Part shown: positions 15,361 to 23,406 of the stretch, piece after piece
How positions within the stretch are numbered: position 1 is the stretch's first letter
How the letters are laid out: each line of letters starts with the position of its first letter
NCBI RefSeq assembly: GCF_051192575.1
Contig: NZ_JBPJSQ010000002.1
Location: forward strand, 372,001-436,000
DNA: 64,000 nt
Reading direction: 5' to 3'
From: Aestuariimicrobium soli
GTDB taxonomy: Bacteria; Actinomycetota; Actinomycetes; Propionibacteriales; Propionibacteriaceae
Notes under the pieces: model-generated
The model's input: only the letters and a program-made list of their open reading frames with translations
Database searches by the model: none
Told to the model about the DNA's origin: nothing
Made by a program: the position numbers and the translations under genes

Positions 15361-16710
15361 ATGACAGATGCCGTGCATCCGCACTTGACCCGCATGTTCG
15401 ACGAGGTGGCCGCCCGCAACCAGGGCGAGCCGGAGTTCCTCCAGGCCGTCGGAGAGGTCATGCGTTCGCTGACCCCGCTGGTCAACAAGCGCCCCGACTA
15501 CGCGCAGTGGTCGGTGCTGCAGCGCATGGTCGAGCCCGAGCGCCAGATCATCTTCCGGGTGCCGTGGATGACCGATGCGGGTGAGGTCAAGGTCAACCGG
15601 GGCTTCCGGGTCGAGTTCAGTTCGGTGCTCGGCCCGTTCAAGGGCGGGCTGCGGTTCCACCCCAGCGTCAACCTGTCGATCGTGAAGTTCCTGGGCTTCG
15701 AGCAGGTCTACAAGAACTCGCTGACCGGGTTGCCGCTGGGCGGCGGCAAGGGTGGCTCGGACTTCGACCCCAAGGGTCGCAGCGAGACCGAAGTGATGCG
15801 GTTCTGTCAGTCGTTCATGACCGAGCTGTACCGCCACGTCGGCGAGTACACCGACGTGCCGGCCGGTGACATCGGCGTGGGCGGGCGCGAGATCGGCTAT
15901 CTGTTCGGGCAGTACAAGCGCATCACCAACCGCTTCGAGGCCGGGGTGCTCACCGGCAAGGGCATCGGCTGGGGCGGCTCGCTCGTCCGCACCGAGGCCA
16001 CCGGCTACGGCACCGTCTTCTTCGTCGAGCAGATGCTGGCCGAGAAGGGCGAAGACCTCGAGGGACGACGCGTGGTCGTCTCGGGCTCGGGCAATGTGGC
16101 GATCTACGCCATCGAGAAGCTGCACCAGTTGGGTGCCGTGGTGGTCGCGTGCTCGGACTCGTCCGGCTACGTGGTCGACCCCGACGGCATCGATCTCGAG
16201 ACGCTCAAGCAGGTCAAGGAGGTGCGGCGCGAGCGGATCGCGGCCTATGCCGAGGCCCGCCCGTCGGCTCGTTTCGTGACCGAGGGGTCGATCTGGGACG
16301 TGCCCTGCGAGGTCGCGCTGCCCTGCGCCACCCAGAACGAGTTGGACGAGGCGCATGCCGCCACGCTGGTGAAGAACGGGGTCAAGGTGGTCGCCGAGGG
16401 CGCCAACATGCCCACCACGATCGCTGGCGCCGACCTGTTCCACTCCGCGGGCGTGCTCTACGCCCCCGGCAAGGCGTCGAACGCCGGTGGCGTCGCGACC
16501 AGCGGCCTCGAGATGCAGCAGAACGCCAGCCGCGACGCGTGGCACTTCGACGCCACCGAGCAGCGTCTGAAGCAGATCATGACCGACATCTACACGACCT
16601 GCCGCGACACCGCCGCCGAGTACGGCCACGCCGGCGACCTCGTGGTGGGCGCCAACCTGGCGGGCTACCTCAAGGTCGCCGATGCGATGATCGCCCAGGG
16701 CGTCGTCTGA
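15361..16710 (+). CDS. gdhA: NADP-specific glutamate dehydrogenase
   Basis: 449 aa. It interconverts 2-oxoglutarate plus ammonium and glutamate, supplying nitrogen assimilation. Length and motifs fit the small hexameric NADP-type enzymes: FKGGLRFHPSVNLSIVKFLGFEQ, GGGKGGSDFDPKGRSE (catalytic Lys), DIGVGGREIGYLFGQYKRI, the Rossmann turn VSGSGNVAIYAIEK, and the C-terminal GVLYAPGKASNAGGVATSGLEM. An ATG six codons upstream (15343) is in frame, but the one at 15361 gives the family length and has the -10 hexamer 7 nt upstream. The gene converges with the GH36 gene, 19 bp between stops. Confidence 0.97.
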   Translation: MTDAVHPHLTRMFDEVAARNQGEPEFLQAVGEVMRSLTPLVNKRPDYAQWSVLQRMVEPERQIIFRVPWMTDAGEVKVNRGFRVEFSSVLGPFKGGLRFHPSVNLSIVKFLGFEQVYKNSLTGLPLGGGKGGSDFDPKGRSETEVMRFCQSFMTELYRHVGEYTDVPAGDIGVGGREIGYLFGQYKRITNRFEAGVLTGKGIGWGGSLVRTEATGYGTVFFVEQMLAEKGEDLEGRRVVVSGSGNVAIYAIEKLHQLGAVVVACSDSSGYVVDPDGIDLETLKQVKEVRRERIAAYAEARPSARFVTEGSIWDVPCEVALPCATQNELDEAHAATLVKNGVKVVAEGANMPTTIAGADLFHSAGVLYAPGKASNAGGVATSGLEMQQNASRDAWHFDATEQRLKQIMTDIYTTCRDTAAEYGHAGDLVVGANLAGYLKVADAMIAQGVV

Positions 16711-16729
16711 CGGATCACGCTCTGGGGGG

Positions 16730-18352
16730 TCACGCCCGGGCGAGTACCGCCGACCCGTACGCGGGAATCGGGTCGGCGACGGGCCGCGCGGCCCCGGAGG
16801 CGTCGGTGACCGCGGTCACCCGCCACTGCTCGCCGCCGACCAGCTGGACTCCGTCGCGCGGCGAGCCGTTCAGCACCAGCACCTCGTCGGCCGCGAGCGT
16901 GCCGAGGTCGACCAGTTCGGGGCGCCACACCGCCACCACCGATCGCCGATCGAGGGTGGCGGAGGCCTGGGTGTACCCGAGTTCGGAGCCCTGCACCTGC
17001 GGACGACCGAACAGGGCGACGTCGCGCCAGGCGCGCCAGAGCTCGAGGTGATGGGCGACGGCCGACCGCTGCACGGTGTCGAGACTGGCCAGCGGCATCG
17101 AGACCTGCGGCACCGAGAAGAAGGTGCTCTGGAACTGCTGGGCGACGGCCACCGCTCCCCCGTCGCGGGCCCACATCAGCGGGTCGGCATGCACCACGGC
17201 GCCCTGCCGTTCGTCGGCCGGGGCGAGGAACAGACGCAGGTCGAGCGATCCCTGTCGGTTCACCACGGCATCGGCCGGGCAGTCGCCCACCCTGATGCAG
17301 TTGCCGAAGGCCGTGATCGCCGGTGACACGTAGGGCTGCCGGAACTCGATGACGGGGTCGGGCAGGCTCGCGTCGGTCAGGCCCTGGCGCACCTGGGCCA
17401 GCATCTGGCGCATGGCCTCGCCGACGTCGTCGATGTCGCCGGTGGACGGGGTGTCGGCGTAGACCATGGCGTCGTTGAGGAAGTCGATCTTGAGGCCGGC
17501 CACACCGAAGTCGGTGACGATGCGGGCACAGGTGTCGGCGACGAACTGCCGCACCTGCGGGTGGCGGGGGTCGAGGATCCACATTCGGTTGCGCTCGTTG
17601 GCCTCGGGGGCGAACCTGCCCATCGTCTCGACCAGCGGGGAGTCCATGCCCAACAGCAGCGGGGCCACCCAGATGACGGTCTCGAGGCCGAGCGCCCGCA
17701 GGTCGTCCACGGTGGCGCGCAGGTCGGGGAACTTGGCGGTGTCGGGGGTCCATTCGCCGCACATGGCGTAACCGCGGCCGTGCCCACCGACCTGCCAGCC
17801 GTCGTCGATGAACAGGCTGCCGCAGCCGAGCTCGGCGGCCAGTCGGCCCTCGGCGAGCACGTTGTCGTGGTTCACGTCTTGGGTGTAGGTGTACCAGGTC
17901 GAGAAGACCGGCTCCGTGGCGGTCGCCGGACGAGCCATCGAGGCCACCTGGTTGGCCTGGCCGAGCCAGGCCGCCAGCTCGGCGACGGTGTCGGCCAGGG
18001 GTGCGGGGGCGTCGACTCGTCCGATGGTCAGGCTGCGGGCCTGCTGGGAGGGTGCCACCGAGAACCACAGTCGCACCGACTTGTGCTCCTCGCTGACTCC
18101 CCCACGCACCTGCACCTGGCCGACGACCTCCGAGCAGGCGATGCCCCACAGGGCGGTGCCGGCGGCATCGTGCAGCACCACGACGGGCGCGGACTGCACG
18201 AGGCTGGTGGTCGTCCGGTGGGCCCAGTCGGGCGGCAGGGTGCGGTGGCCGCGGGAGTCGGGGGTCCAGAAGCCGACGCCAGCGCCGAGCGGGAGCTCGA
18301 CCTCGAACTCGAAGGGCTGGCCGGGTTCAAGGGTGTGGGTCTCGGTGATCAC
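16730..18352 (-). CDS. Alpha-galactosidase-like glycoside hydrolase family 36
   Basis: 540 aa from the GTG at 18352; the longer frame upstream overlaps the VKOR gene and is rejected. It has an N-terminal beta-sandwich (~1-190), then a TIM barrel. Catalytic candidates are nucleophile D290 in GLKIDFLND and acid/base D357 in IRVGDCPAD, 67 residues apart as usual for clan GH-D. Barrel motifs WYTYTQDVNHDNVL, FIDDGWQ and WVAPLL are present. There is no signal peptide, so it acts inside the cell on imported galactosides or related sugars; raffinose-type or other specificity cannot be told. The -10 TAGGCT lies 7 nt upstream. It is shorter than classical ~700-aa GH36 enzymes but within the range of compact members. 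Confidence 0.9.
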   Translation of the reverse strand: MITETHTLEPGQPFEFEVELPLGAGVGFWTPDSRGHRTLPPDWAHRTTTSLVQSAPVVVLHDAAGTALWGIACSEVVGQVQVRGGVSEEHKSVRLWFSVAPSQQARSLTIGRVDAPAPLADTVAELAAWLGQANQVASMARPATATEPVFSTWYTYTQDVNHDNVLAEGRLAAELGCGSLFIDDGWQVGGHGRGYAMCGEWTPDTAKFPDLRATVDDLRALGLETVIWVAPLLLGMDSPLVETMGRFAPEANERNRMWILDPRHPQVRQFVADTCARIVTDFGVAGLKIDFLNDAMVYADTPSTGDIDDVGEAMRQMLAQVRQGLTDASLPDPVIEFRQPYVSPAITAFGNCIRVGDCPADAVVNRQGSLDLRLFLAPADERQGAVVHADPLMWARDGGAVAVAQQFQSTFFSVPQVSMPLASLDTVQRSAVAHHLELWRAWRDVALFGRPQVQGSELGYTQASATLDRRSVVAVWRPELVDLGTLAADEVLVLNGSPRDGVQLVGGEQWRVTAVTDASGAARPVADPIPAYGSAVLARA

Positions 18353-18359
18353 CCGACCA

Positions 18360-18365
18360 AGCCTA
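18360..18365 (-). promoter_or_regulatory. -10 element TAGGCT, leaderless layout, for GH36 gene
   Basis: On the minus strand TAGGCT ends 7 nt before the GTG at 18352. It lies in the 20-bp gap after the VKOR stop, so the glycosidase can be transcribed on its own. Confidence 0.6.
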
Positions 18366-18372
18366 GGCACCC

Positions 18373-19032
18373 TCAGAGCAGGGTCGACCAGTAATACCAG
18401 AACCTGAATCCGATGGTGATCACCAGCACGAGCACCCACGCGACCAGGGCGGGCCAGGCCAGGTCGCCGACGATGTCGAGCGCCGTGCTGCCGCGGTGGT
18501 GCGCCAGCGCCTTGAGGTTGCGGGCGGTGGTGAAGCAGAACAGCGGGATCATCACGGCCCACACGACCATGCAGTAGGGGCACAGCGCGCCGATCACATG
18601 GATGCTCTGGAACTGCAGCCAGGCCACGAAGACTGCCCCGAACGTGACCCCCAGTTGCGTGCCGATCCAGAACCACGGACGAAGCCGCGCCCCCGCGAGG
18701 ATGGCGGCGCCGACCATCATGACGGCCGGGAATCCGGCGACGCCGATGATCGGGTTGGCGAATCCGAAGACCGAGGCCTGTGGGGTGACCATCACCGAGC
18801 CACAGCTGAGCACCGGGTTGAAGCTGCAGCTGGGCACGTAGTCGGGGTTGGCGAGCAGCAGCATCTTCTCGATGACCAGGGCCGCCGAGGCGACCAGGGC
18901 GATGGCGCCGCCGACGAGCATGAGCCAGGCCAGGCCGAGGGGGCGGTGCGCGGGTAGATCCTGGTCGTCGAACACATCCTGATCGTCGGGCAGGTCGTCC
19001 ACGCGCTCGTCGGTGGCGGGGTCAGCGGTCAT
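18373..19032 (-). CDS. Vitamin K epoxide reductase (VKOR) family membrane protein
   Basis: 219 aa, with 4-5 membrane spans. Actinobacterial VKORs reoxidise DsbA-like thiol oxidases outside the membrane using menaquinone. Two redox cysteine pairs are visible: the C-x-x-C active site in GALCPYCMVVW and the loop pair in VPSCSFNPVLSCGSV. The Ser/Asn-rich signature around them (NPIIGVAGFPAVMMVG) matches the family. The N-terminal ~35 residues are acidic and cytoplasmic. ATG 19032 is chosen because AAGGATGGGAG precedes it; an in-frame ATG at 19041 has no room for a ribosome site. No DsbA homologue lies next to it. Confidence 0.93.
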   Translation of the reverse strand: MTADPATDERVDDLPDDQDVFDDQDLPAHRPLGLAWLMLVGGAIALVASAALVIEKMLLLANPDYVPSCSFNPVLSCGSVMVTPQASVFGFANPIIGVAGFPAVMMVGAAILAGARLRPWFWIGTQLGVTFGAVFVAWLQFQSIHVIGALCPYCMVVWAVMIPLFCFTTARNLKALAHHRGSTALDIVGDLAWPALVAWVLVLVITIGFRFWYYWSTLL

Positions 19033-19065
19033 GGCTCCCATCCTTGCAGGTCGAGCCAGCGTGAC

Positions 19066-19449
19066 TCAGAGCAGCCCGATCACCAGCGCGATGATGCCGA
19101 CCAGCGGGACCAGTCCCTGCTTGAGGGCGGCGCCGCGCTTGTCGGGGCTGGACGCGAACAGCACCAGGCTGGCCGCCACCATCGAGCCCGCCCCGGTCAG
19201 CGCGAGCGCCGACCCGACGTCGTGGCGTCCGGCGGCGAAGAAGGCGATGCCGACCCCCACCGTGATCGCCAGGAAGAGGTTGTAGAAGCCCTGGTTGTAG
19301 GCCAGTTCGCGCGTCGCCTCGGCTTCCTCCGCGGAGGTGCCAAAGGTGGCGCGCACGCGGGCGCTCGTCCAGCCGAAGGACTCCATCCAGAAGATGTAGA
19401 CGTGGACGAGGGCCGCCAGCCCGATCAGGGCCAATCCAATGATGGTCAC
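19066..19449 (-). CDS. DUF1304 family membrane protein
   Basis: 127 aa with four hydrophobic segments. The family signature is at the N-terminus: LIGLAALVHVYIFWMESFGWTSARVRATFGTSAEEAEATRELAYNQGFYNLFLAI. The family is of unknown function; members are annotated as small integral membrane proteins. The GTG at 19449 has GAGGGA 9 nt upstream. It is located 33 bp before the VKOR gene in the same orientation and 13 bp after the HNH gene, so cotranscription is possible. Confidence 0.9.
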   Translation of the reverse strand: MTIIGLALIGLAALVHVYIFWMESFGWTSARVRATFGTSAEEAEATRELAYNQGFYNLFLAITVGVGIAFFAAGRHDVGSALALTGAGSMVAASLVLFASSPDKRGAALKQGLVPLVGIIALVIGLL

Positions 19450-19462
19450 AGCTCATCGTCCC

Positions 19463-20935
19463 TCATTCGAGGGGAATCTGGCAGAAGTCTTCCTGGTCGA
19501 GGACGAGGGTGCAGGACTGGGTCACCAGGTAGCGGTTCTTGAGTGGTGAGGTCCACAGGTAGCAGCCGGGAATGGGTTGTTCGAGAATCCAGCCGCCGTG
19601 GGTTTTCGCTCGGTGGGCTTTACGGTCGAGGGGACCAAGGTTGCCGGTGGAGGTCTGGCCGGGTGGGCCGTTTCTGGAGTAGGCGCGGGTGTGGTCGAGG
19701 TCACAGGCCCGGCTGTTCTTCTTGGAGAACGGGAAGACACTGACGGGGTTGCGCACGTGGACGGCTTCCCGCAGGTGATCGGGGACTTCGTAATGATCCG
19801 ACGGTCGCAATGAATCGACGGTCAACACCGGCCGCAGGCTCACCCGGTGATGGCCGAGCAACTCCGTCAGCCAGCCGACGAGCAGCGGCCCGAGCTGTTC
19901 GGCGCGAACCAACCCGGTGGGGTCGGTGTCACAGCGCTGCAAGGTCTGGTCGGACAGATGCACCCGCACCTCCGCGCGAGGCAACAACCTCTCCGGATCA
20001 ACCGTGATCACACCGCAGGTGTGACCGCGCTGCCCGAACGCGGGACAGTCCAGGTCAAGATCACCCTCATCGACCAGAGCGGGGGTCTCGTCGAGCAGCG
20101 ACGCCTGGATCAACTGCAACGCCCGCGCCGGGCTGCCCAACACCCCCAACGCTTTCGCCCGCCGCACGTCGATGCTGTCGGTGTCACCGGCCGCCTTGAA
20201 GATGTCCGCCAACCGCGCCACCTGGGCATCGAGGGTGACCGCGTCAGCGGAGTCGAGGGTCGCCGCCACGTTGGTGGTGTGACCGTCACCATCCCCGGCC
20301 ACGGTGACATGCCGCCGGGCACGGGCCCGCGCACGATCATCGGTGGCCTCATCAGCCTTCAACTGCCTCACCAAAGCCCGAGCGTGGGTTTCGAGACGGG
20401 TCGGGGTCATGCCGGCCGCGTAGGGGGCGAGGCGGGCATCGAACTCCTCGGCCTGCTCCGCATCCAAGCTCTTGGAGATCTCCGCGAGTTGGCGGGCCTG
20501 CCACACCTCCAACCGATCGTTCTTCAGCACCTGCCACAAGCCAGCAAGCCGGAACTTGACCGCCAACGCGTCCCGCATCAACGCCCACGCCGCCGTGTCA
20601 CTGATCCTGAGCCTCGGCCCCAACTCCAGGGCGGCGAACTCCGGAACCAGCGGGGTGCCCTCACCCGCGATCCGCGACAACCGCTCCCCATGCATCACCG
20701 GAACCACACCCGACGCATCGCGGGCACCCCCACGAATCATCGCCTCCCGGCCCGCCAACTCGGCATACTCGGCGGCCAACTGGAACTCAGCCAACGCCGC
20801 CCGGCGCTTCACCGACCGCATCCGGACGATCCCGTCCAACGCCTCAGCAGCCGTGTCAGCCCACACCGCATCAGTGCGCCGCAAATCCGGCACCTGATCA
20901 ACCCCATCAAGCAGGGTTCCGGCGAACTGTTCCAT
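19463..20935 (-). CDS. DUF222 / 13E12-type protein with C-terminal HNH nuclease
   Basis: 490 aa. The N-terminal and central ~350 residues are a DUF222 (13E12 repeat family) region: Ala/Arg/Leu-rich helices, e.g. RRAALAEFQLAAEYAELAGREAM and ALVRQLKADEATDDRARARARRHVTV. The C-terminus holds an HNH motif: RACDLDHTRAYSRNGPPGQTSTGNLGPLDRKAHRAKTHGGW, with the H in DLDH, N in TGNL and H in KAHR. Such genes occur in many scattered copies in actinobacterial genomes and behave like mobile or repeat-like genes of unknown function. The ATG at 20935 is supported by TACGAT 6 nt upstream; an upstream open frame runs into tRNA-Val and is rejected. Confidence 0.88.
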   Translation of the reverse strand: MEQFAGTLLDGVDQVPDLRRTDAVWADTAAEALDGIVRMRSVKRRAALAEFQLAAEYAELAGREAMIRGGARDASGVVPVMHGERLSRIAGEGTPLVPEFAALELGPRLRISDTAAWALMRDALAVKFRLAGLWQVLKNDRLEVWQARQLAEISKSLDAEQAEEFDARLAPYAAGMTPTRLETHARALVRQLKADEATDDRARARARRHVTVAGDGDGHTTNVAATLDSADAVTLDAQVARLADIFKAAGDTDSIDVRRAKALGVLGSPARALQLIQASLLDETPALVDEGDLDLDCPAFGQRGHTCGVITVDPERLLPRAEVRVHLSDQTLQRCDTDPTGLVRAEQLGPLLVGWLTELLGHHRVSLRPVLTVDSLRPSDHYEVPDHLREAVHVRNPVSVFPFSKKNSRACDLDHTRAYSRNGPPGQTSTGNLGPLDRKAHRAKTHGGWILEQPIPGCYLWTSPLKNRYLVTQSCTLVLDQEDFCQIPLE

Positions 20936-20941
20936 GGAACA

Positions 20942-20947
20942 ATCGTA
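20942..20947 (-). promoter_or_regulatory. -10 element TACGAT, leaderless layout, for DUF222-HNH gene
   Basis: TACGAT (20947 down to 20942) ends 6 nt before the ATG at 20935. Confidence 0.5.
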
Positions 20948-21016
20948 CGCGCCCGCACTGACATTTACTACGGGTGACAGCTGTTCTGTTCGATATTTCG
21001 ACCTCGTGGGTAACCG

Positions 21017-21090
21017 TGGGCGCAGAGGGACTTGAACCCCCGACATCCTGCTTGTAAGGCAGGCGCTCTGACCAACTGAGCTATGCGCCC
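21017..21090 (-). tRNA. tRNA-Val (anticodon UAC)
   Basis: Cloverleaf with acceptor GGGCGCA/TGCGCCC, D-arm AGCTCAGTTGGTCAGAGC, anticodon loop CTTACAA (anticodon TAC, reads GUA and GUG) on a CCTGC/GCAGG stem, and T-arm with GGTTCAAGTCC. The discriminator is A. CCA is not encoded in the genome. No tRNA-adjacent integrase or attachment duplication was seen. Confidence 0.96.
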
Positions 21091-21106
21091 GAACCGGGTC
21101 ATCCTC

Positions 21107-21571
21107 TCAGGACAACAGGCTCCTCACCAACGCCGCCACCTGGCCACCGTCGGCTCGTCCGGCGGCTCGCTGGTTCACCGCGCGGATGATCTGACCCATC
21201 TGCTTCATCGTCGGGCGCTCTCCCCCGGACGACGCGGCCTCGATCTCTTCCTCGACGATGGCCGCGAGTTCGTCCGCGGTCAGGTCGGCGGGCAGGTAGC
21301 GCTGCAGCACCCCCACCTCGTCCAGCTCCTTGGCCGCGAGTTCGGGACGACCGCCGCCGGCGTAGGCCTCCGCGGAATCCTTGCGGCTGCGCACCTCGCG
21401 GGTGAGCAGTGCCTGCACCTCGTCGTCGGAGAGCTCACGGGCCTCGTCGCCGGCGACCTCGGCGGTGGTGATCGCCGCGAGCACCATGCGCAAGGTGCCC
21501 TTGGTGAGGTCGTCGTGAGCCTTCATGGCCGCGACCATGTCGGCCTTCAACTGATCCTTCAGGCCACTCAT
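21107..21571 (-). CDS. GatB/YqeY domain protein
   Basis: 154 aa, the standalone YqeY family, related to the tail domain of the GatB amidotransferase subunit and thought to bind tRNA; its cellular role is unknown. Family motifs include LKADMVAAMKAHDDLTKGTLRMVLAAI, VLQRYLPADLTADELAAIVEEEI, MKQMGQIIRAVNQRAAGRADGGQVAALVRSLL. It lies at the end of the aldo/keto reductase gene: the TGATG arrangement overlaps its stop with this start (ATG 21571, or GTG 21574 one codon earlier). tRNA-Val follows 16 bp downstream. Confidence 0.95.
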   Translation of the reverse strand: MSGLKDQLKADMVAAMKAHDDLTKGTLRMVLAAITTAEVAGDEARELSDDEVQALLTREVRSRKDSAEAYAGGGRPELAAKELDEVGVLQRYLPADLTADELAAIVEEEIEAASSGGERPTMKQMGQIIRAVNQRAAGRADGGQVAALVRSLLS

Positions 21572-22566
21572 CACGCCACCACCTCGTCGATCGCCTTCAG
21601 TTCCTCGTCGGAGAAGCTCAGGTTGTCGAGCGTCCCCAGGTTGGTCTCGAGTTGGTCGACGGACGACGCCCCGATGATCACCGAGGTCATCCGCTCGTCG
21701 CGCAGCGCCCAGGCCAGCGCCATCTGGGCCAGCTTCTGGCCACGGGCCTGCGCGATCTCGTTGAGCGCGCGCACCTTGGCGATCGTCTCGTCGGTGATGG
21801 CGTCGGCCTTGAGCGAACCGCCGCGGGCCGCCCGACTGCCCTCGGGAATGCCGTCGAGGTAGCGGTCGGTGAGCACACCCTGGGCCAGCGTCGAGAAGGC
21901 GATGATGCCCATGCCCTCGTCGGCGCAGGCGTCGACCAGGCCGCCGGTCTCGATCCAGCGGTTGGTGATCGCGTAGCTGGGCTGGTGGATCAGCAGCGGG
22001 GTGCCGAGGTCACGGGCGATCGCGGCCGCCTTGCGGGTCTGCTCCGCGTCGTAGCTGGAGATGCCGATGTAGAGGGCCTTGCCGGCGCGCACGGCGCGGT
22101 CGAGGGCCCCCATCGTCTCCTCCAACGGAGTCTCGGGGTCGAAGCGATGGGAGTAGAAGATGTCGAAGTAGTCCAACCCCGTGCGCTTCAGAGACTGGTC
22201 GAGGCTCGCCAACACGTACTTGCGGGAACCACCGCCCTGCCCGTACGGCCCGGGCCACATGTCGTAGCCCGCCTTGGAGCTGATGATCAGCTCGTCGCGG
22301 TAGGGCCGGAAGTCCTGCGCGTGCAGGGCACCGTAGTTGAGCTCCGCCTGTCCGTAGGGCGGGCCGTAGTTGTTGGCCAGATCGAAGTGGGTGACACCGC
22401 GGTCGAAGGCCCGCCGCAGAATGGCGCGTTGGGTCTGACTCGAGCCGACGTCACCGAAGTTCTGCCACAGTCCGAGGCTGATCACCGGCAGTTTCAGACC
22501 ACTCGACCCGGTGAACCGGTAGGTCATCTGCTCGTAGCGATCGGGGGCAGCGAGGTAGCTCGTCAT
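21571..22566 (-). CDS. Aldo/keto reductase, YghZ/MgrA-like
   Basis: 331 aa NADPH-dependent reductase of the AKR14-type (L-glyceraldehyde-3-phosphate reductase-like) group. The catalytic tetrad is readable: D and Y in THFDLANNYGPPYG, K in IISSKAGYD and H in DIFYSHRFDP. The GGSRKYVLASLDQSLKRTGLDY segment and C-terminal VIIGASSVDQLETNLGTL (cofactor phosphate site) fit. These enzymes detoxify methylglyoxal and other aldehydes; the true substrate is unknown. TAGGCT lies 7 nt upstream of the ATG. yqeY is translationally coupled behind it. Confidence 0.95.
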   Translation of the reverse strand: MTSYLAAPDRYEQMTYRFTGSSGLKLPVISLGLWQNFGDVGSSQTQRAILRRAFDRGVTHFDLANNYGPPYGQAELNYGALHAQDFRPYRDELIISSKAGYDMWPGPYGQGGGSRKYVLASLDQSLKRTGLDYFDIFYSHRFDPETPLEETMGALDRAVRAGKALYIGISSYDAEQTRKAAAIARDLGTPLLIHQPSYAITNRWIETGGLVDACADEGMGIIAFSTLAQGVLTDRYLDGIPEGSRAARGGSLKADAITDETIAKVRALNEIAQARGQKLAQMALAWALRDERMTSVIIGASSVDQLETNLGTLDNLSFSDEELKAIDEVVA

Positions 22567-22573
22567 GCGGACG

Positions 22574-22579
22574 AGCCTA
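22574..22579 (-). promoter_or_regulatory. -10 element TAGGCT, leaderless layout, for aldo/keto reductase
   Basis: TAGGCT on the minus strand ends 7 nt before the ATG at 22566. Confidence 0.6.
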
Positions 22580-22616
22580 TCCCTCCGCTGCCCCCGTCAC
22601 TTCACAGATTCAAGCC

Positions 22617-23351
22617 TCAGGCCACCCAGTACGAGTACAGGTCGGCCCCCATCACCGTGAACCTCAGCGACACCTGCTGCCCCGCCAACGATCCCAGGCT
22701 CTTGCCGGGGAACTTGGCGGTGGCATCGGGCCGGTCACCCGTCACCGGGAGCGAGGTGTAGCCCGGAATCGGTGTGCCGTCGGCGCCGAGCACGGTCACC
22801 TTCACGCTGCCGCCCGCGTGCACGTCGGCATTGAGGTGCAGGTCACGCCCGGTGAAGGTGATCGGCTTGGTGACGATCTCGCCGGCATCCCCCAGCCCGG
22901 CCGACGAGGCATTGCTCATCGATACGAAGCCGTCGCGTCGCCAGGTCACCAGCCCGGTCTGCCCCACGAGGTTGTCCCGGTCGGGGTTGCCCGGCTCGGC
23001 GCCACCGTGGCCGTTGTTGAACCCGGCGTAGTACATCGAGATGGTGGTGTCGTCCACCAGCACGGGCATGCCGTAGATCTGGCTCTCGAGGCCACCGATC
23101 TTGAGCGCCCCGCCATCATCGGCCGAGTCCCAGGTGAGGTTGCTGACGTCGCCGTCGAGCAGCAGCGGCTTGTCGCTGACGTCGCTCCAGTGCAGCCCGT
23201 CGGGCGAGACCATGCCGTAGTACCCCAGCGTCTCGTTGACGACACCGGTGCGGAACACCAGCATCGCGTAGCGGCGATCAGCGGGTGCGGTCGGGTTGAA
23301 GGCGATGGTGCCCGACGAGGCCACCACGATGTTGTCGGCGGTGCTTGGCAC
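22617..23351 (-). pseudogene. 5'-truncated glycosidase-like gene (beta-propeller remnant plus C-terminal sandwich)
   Basis: About 244 codons remain. The part up to residue ~150 carries beta-propeller blades of the GH32/GH43/GH68-like type (RYAMLVFRTGVVNETLGYYGMVSPDGLHWSDVSDKPLLL, TISMYYAGFNN). The last ~90 residues form a beta-sandwich (TFTGRDLHLNADVHAGGSVKVTVLGADG..., ending SYWVA) typical of the C-terminal module of such proteins. Intact relatives should have an N-terminal signal peptide, early blades and the catalytic acid; all are missing. The frame stays open only 9 codons above the nominal GTG at 23351, without a credible start, and meets an in-frame stop inside the operator palindrome. 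It is best read as a decayed 3' part, though a short expressed protein cannot be excluded. Confidence 0.6.
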
Positions 23352-23363
23352 CCACGCCCGAAC

Positions 23364-23384
23364 ACATGAAACCTCGTTTCATGT
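23364..23384. promoter_or_regulatory. Palindromic operator candidate before the ABC exporter
   Basis: Perfect 9-bp arms ACATGAAAC (23364-23372) and GTTTCATGT (23376-23384) around CTC. With the -10 TAGGCT at 23395-23400, the site covers the expected -35 position, so a bound repressor would block the ABC gene. TGAAAC/GTTTCA half-sites are found in LacI-family operators, but the 3-bp spacer is unusual; TetR or PadR types are alternatives. No regulator gene is adjacent. Confidence 0.65.
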
Positions 23385-23394
23385 TGGCGTCGCC

Positions 23395-23400
23395 TAGGCT
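23395..23400 (+). promoter_or_regulatory. -10 element TAGGCT, leaderless layout, for ABC exporter
   Basis: TAGGCT ends 6 nt before the GTG at 23407, with the palindrome at 23364-23384 just upstream. Confidence 0.65.
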
Positions 23401-23406
23401 GATCCG

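Noticed and set aside
19463..21090. Considered an integrative element at tRNA-Val next to the DUF222-HNH gene.
   Set aside because: No integrase, no direct repeat of the tRNA 3' end and no change in gene style beyond the single HNH gene.
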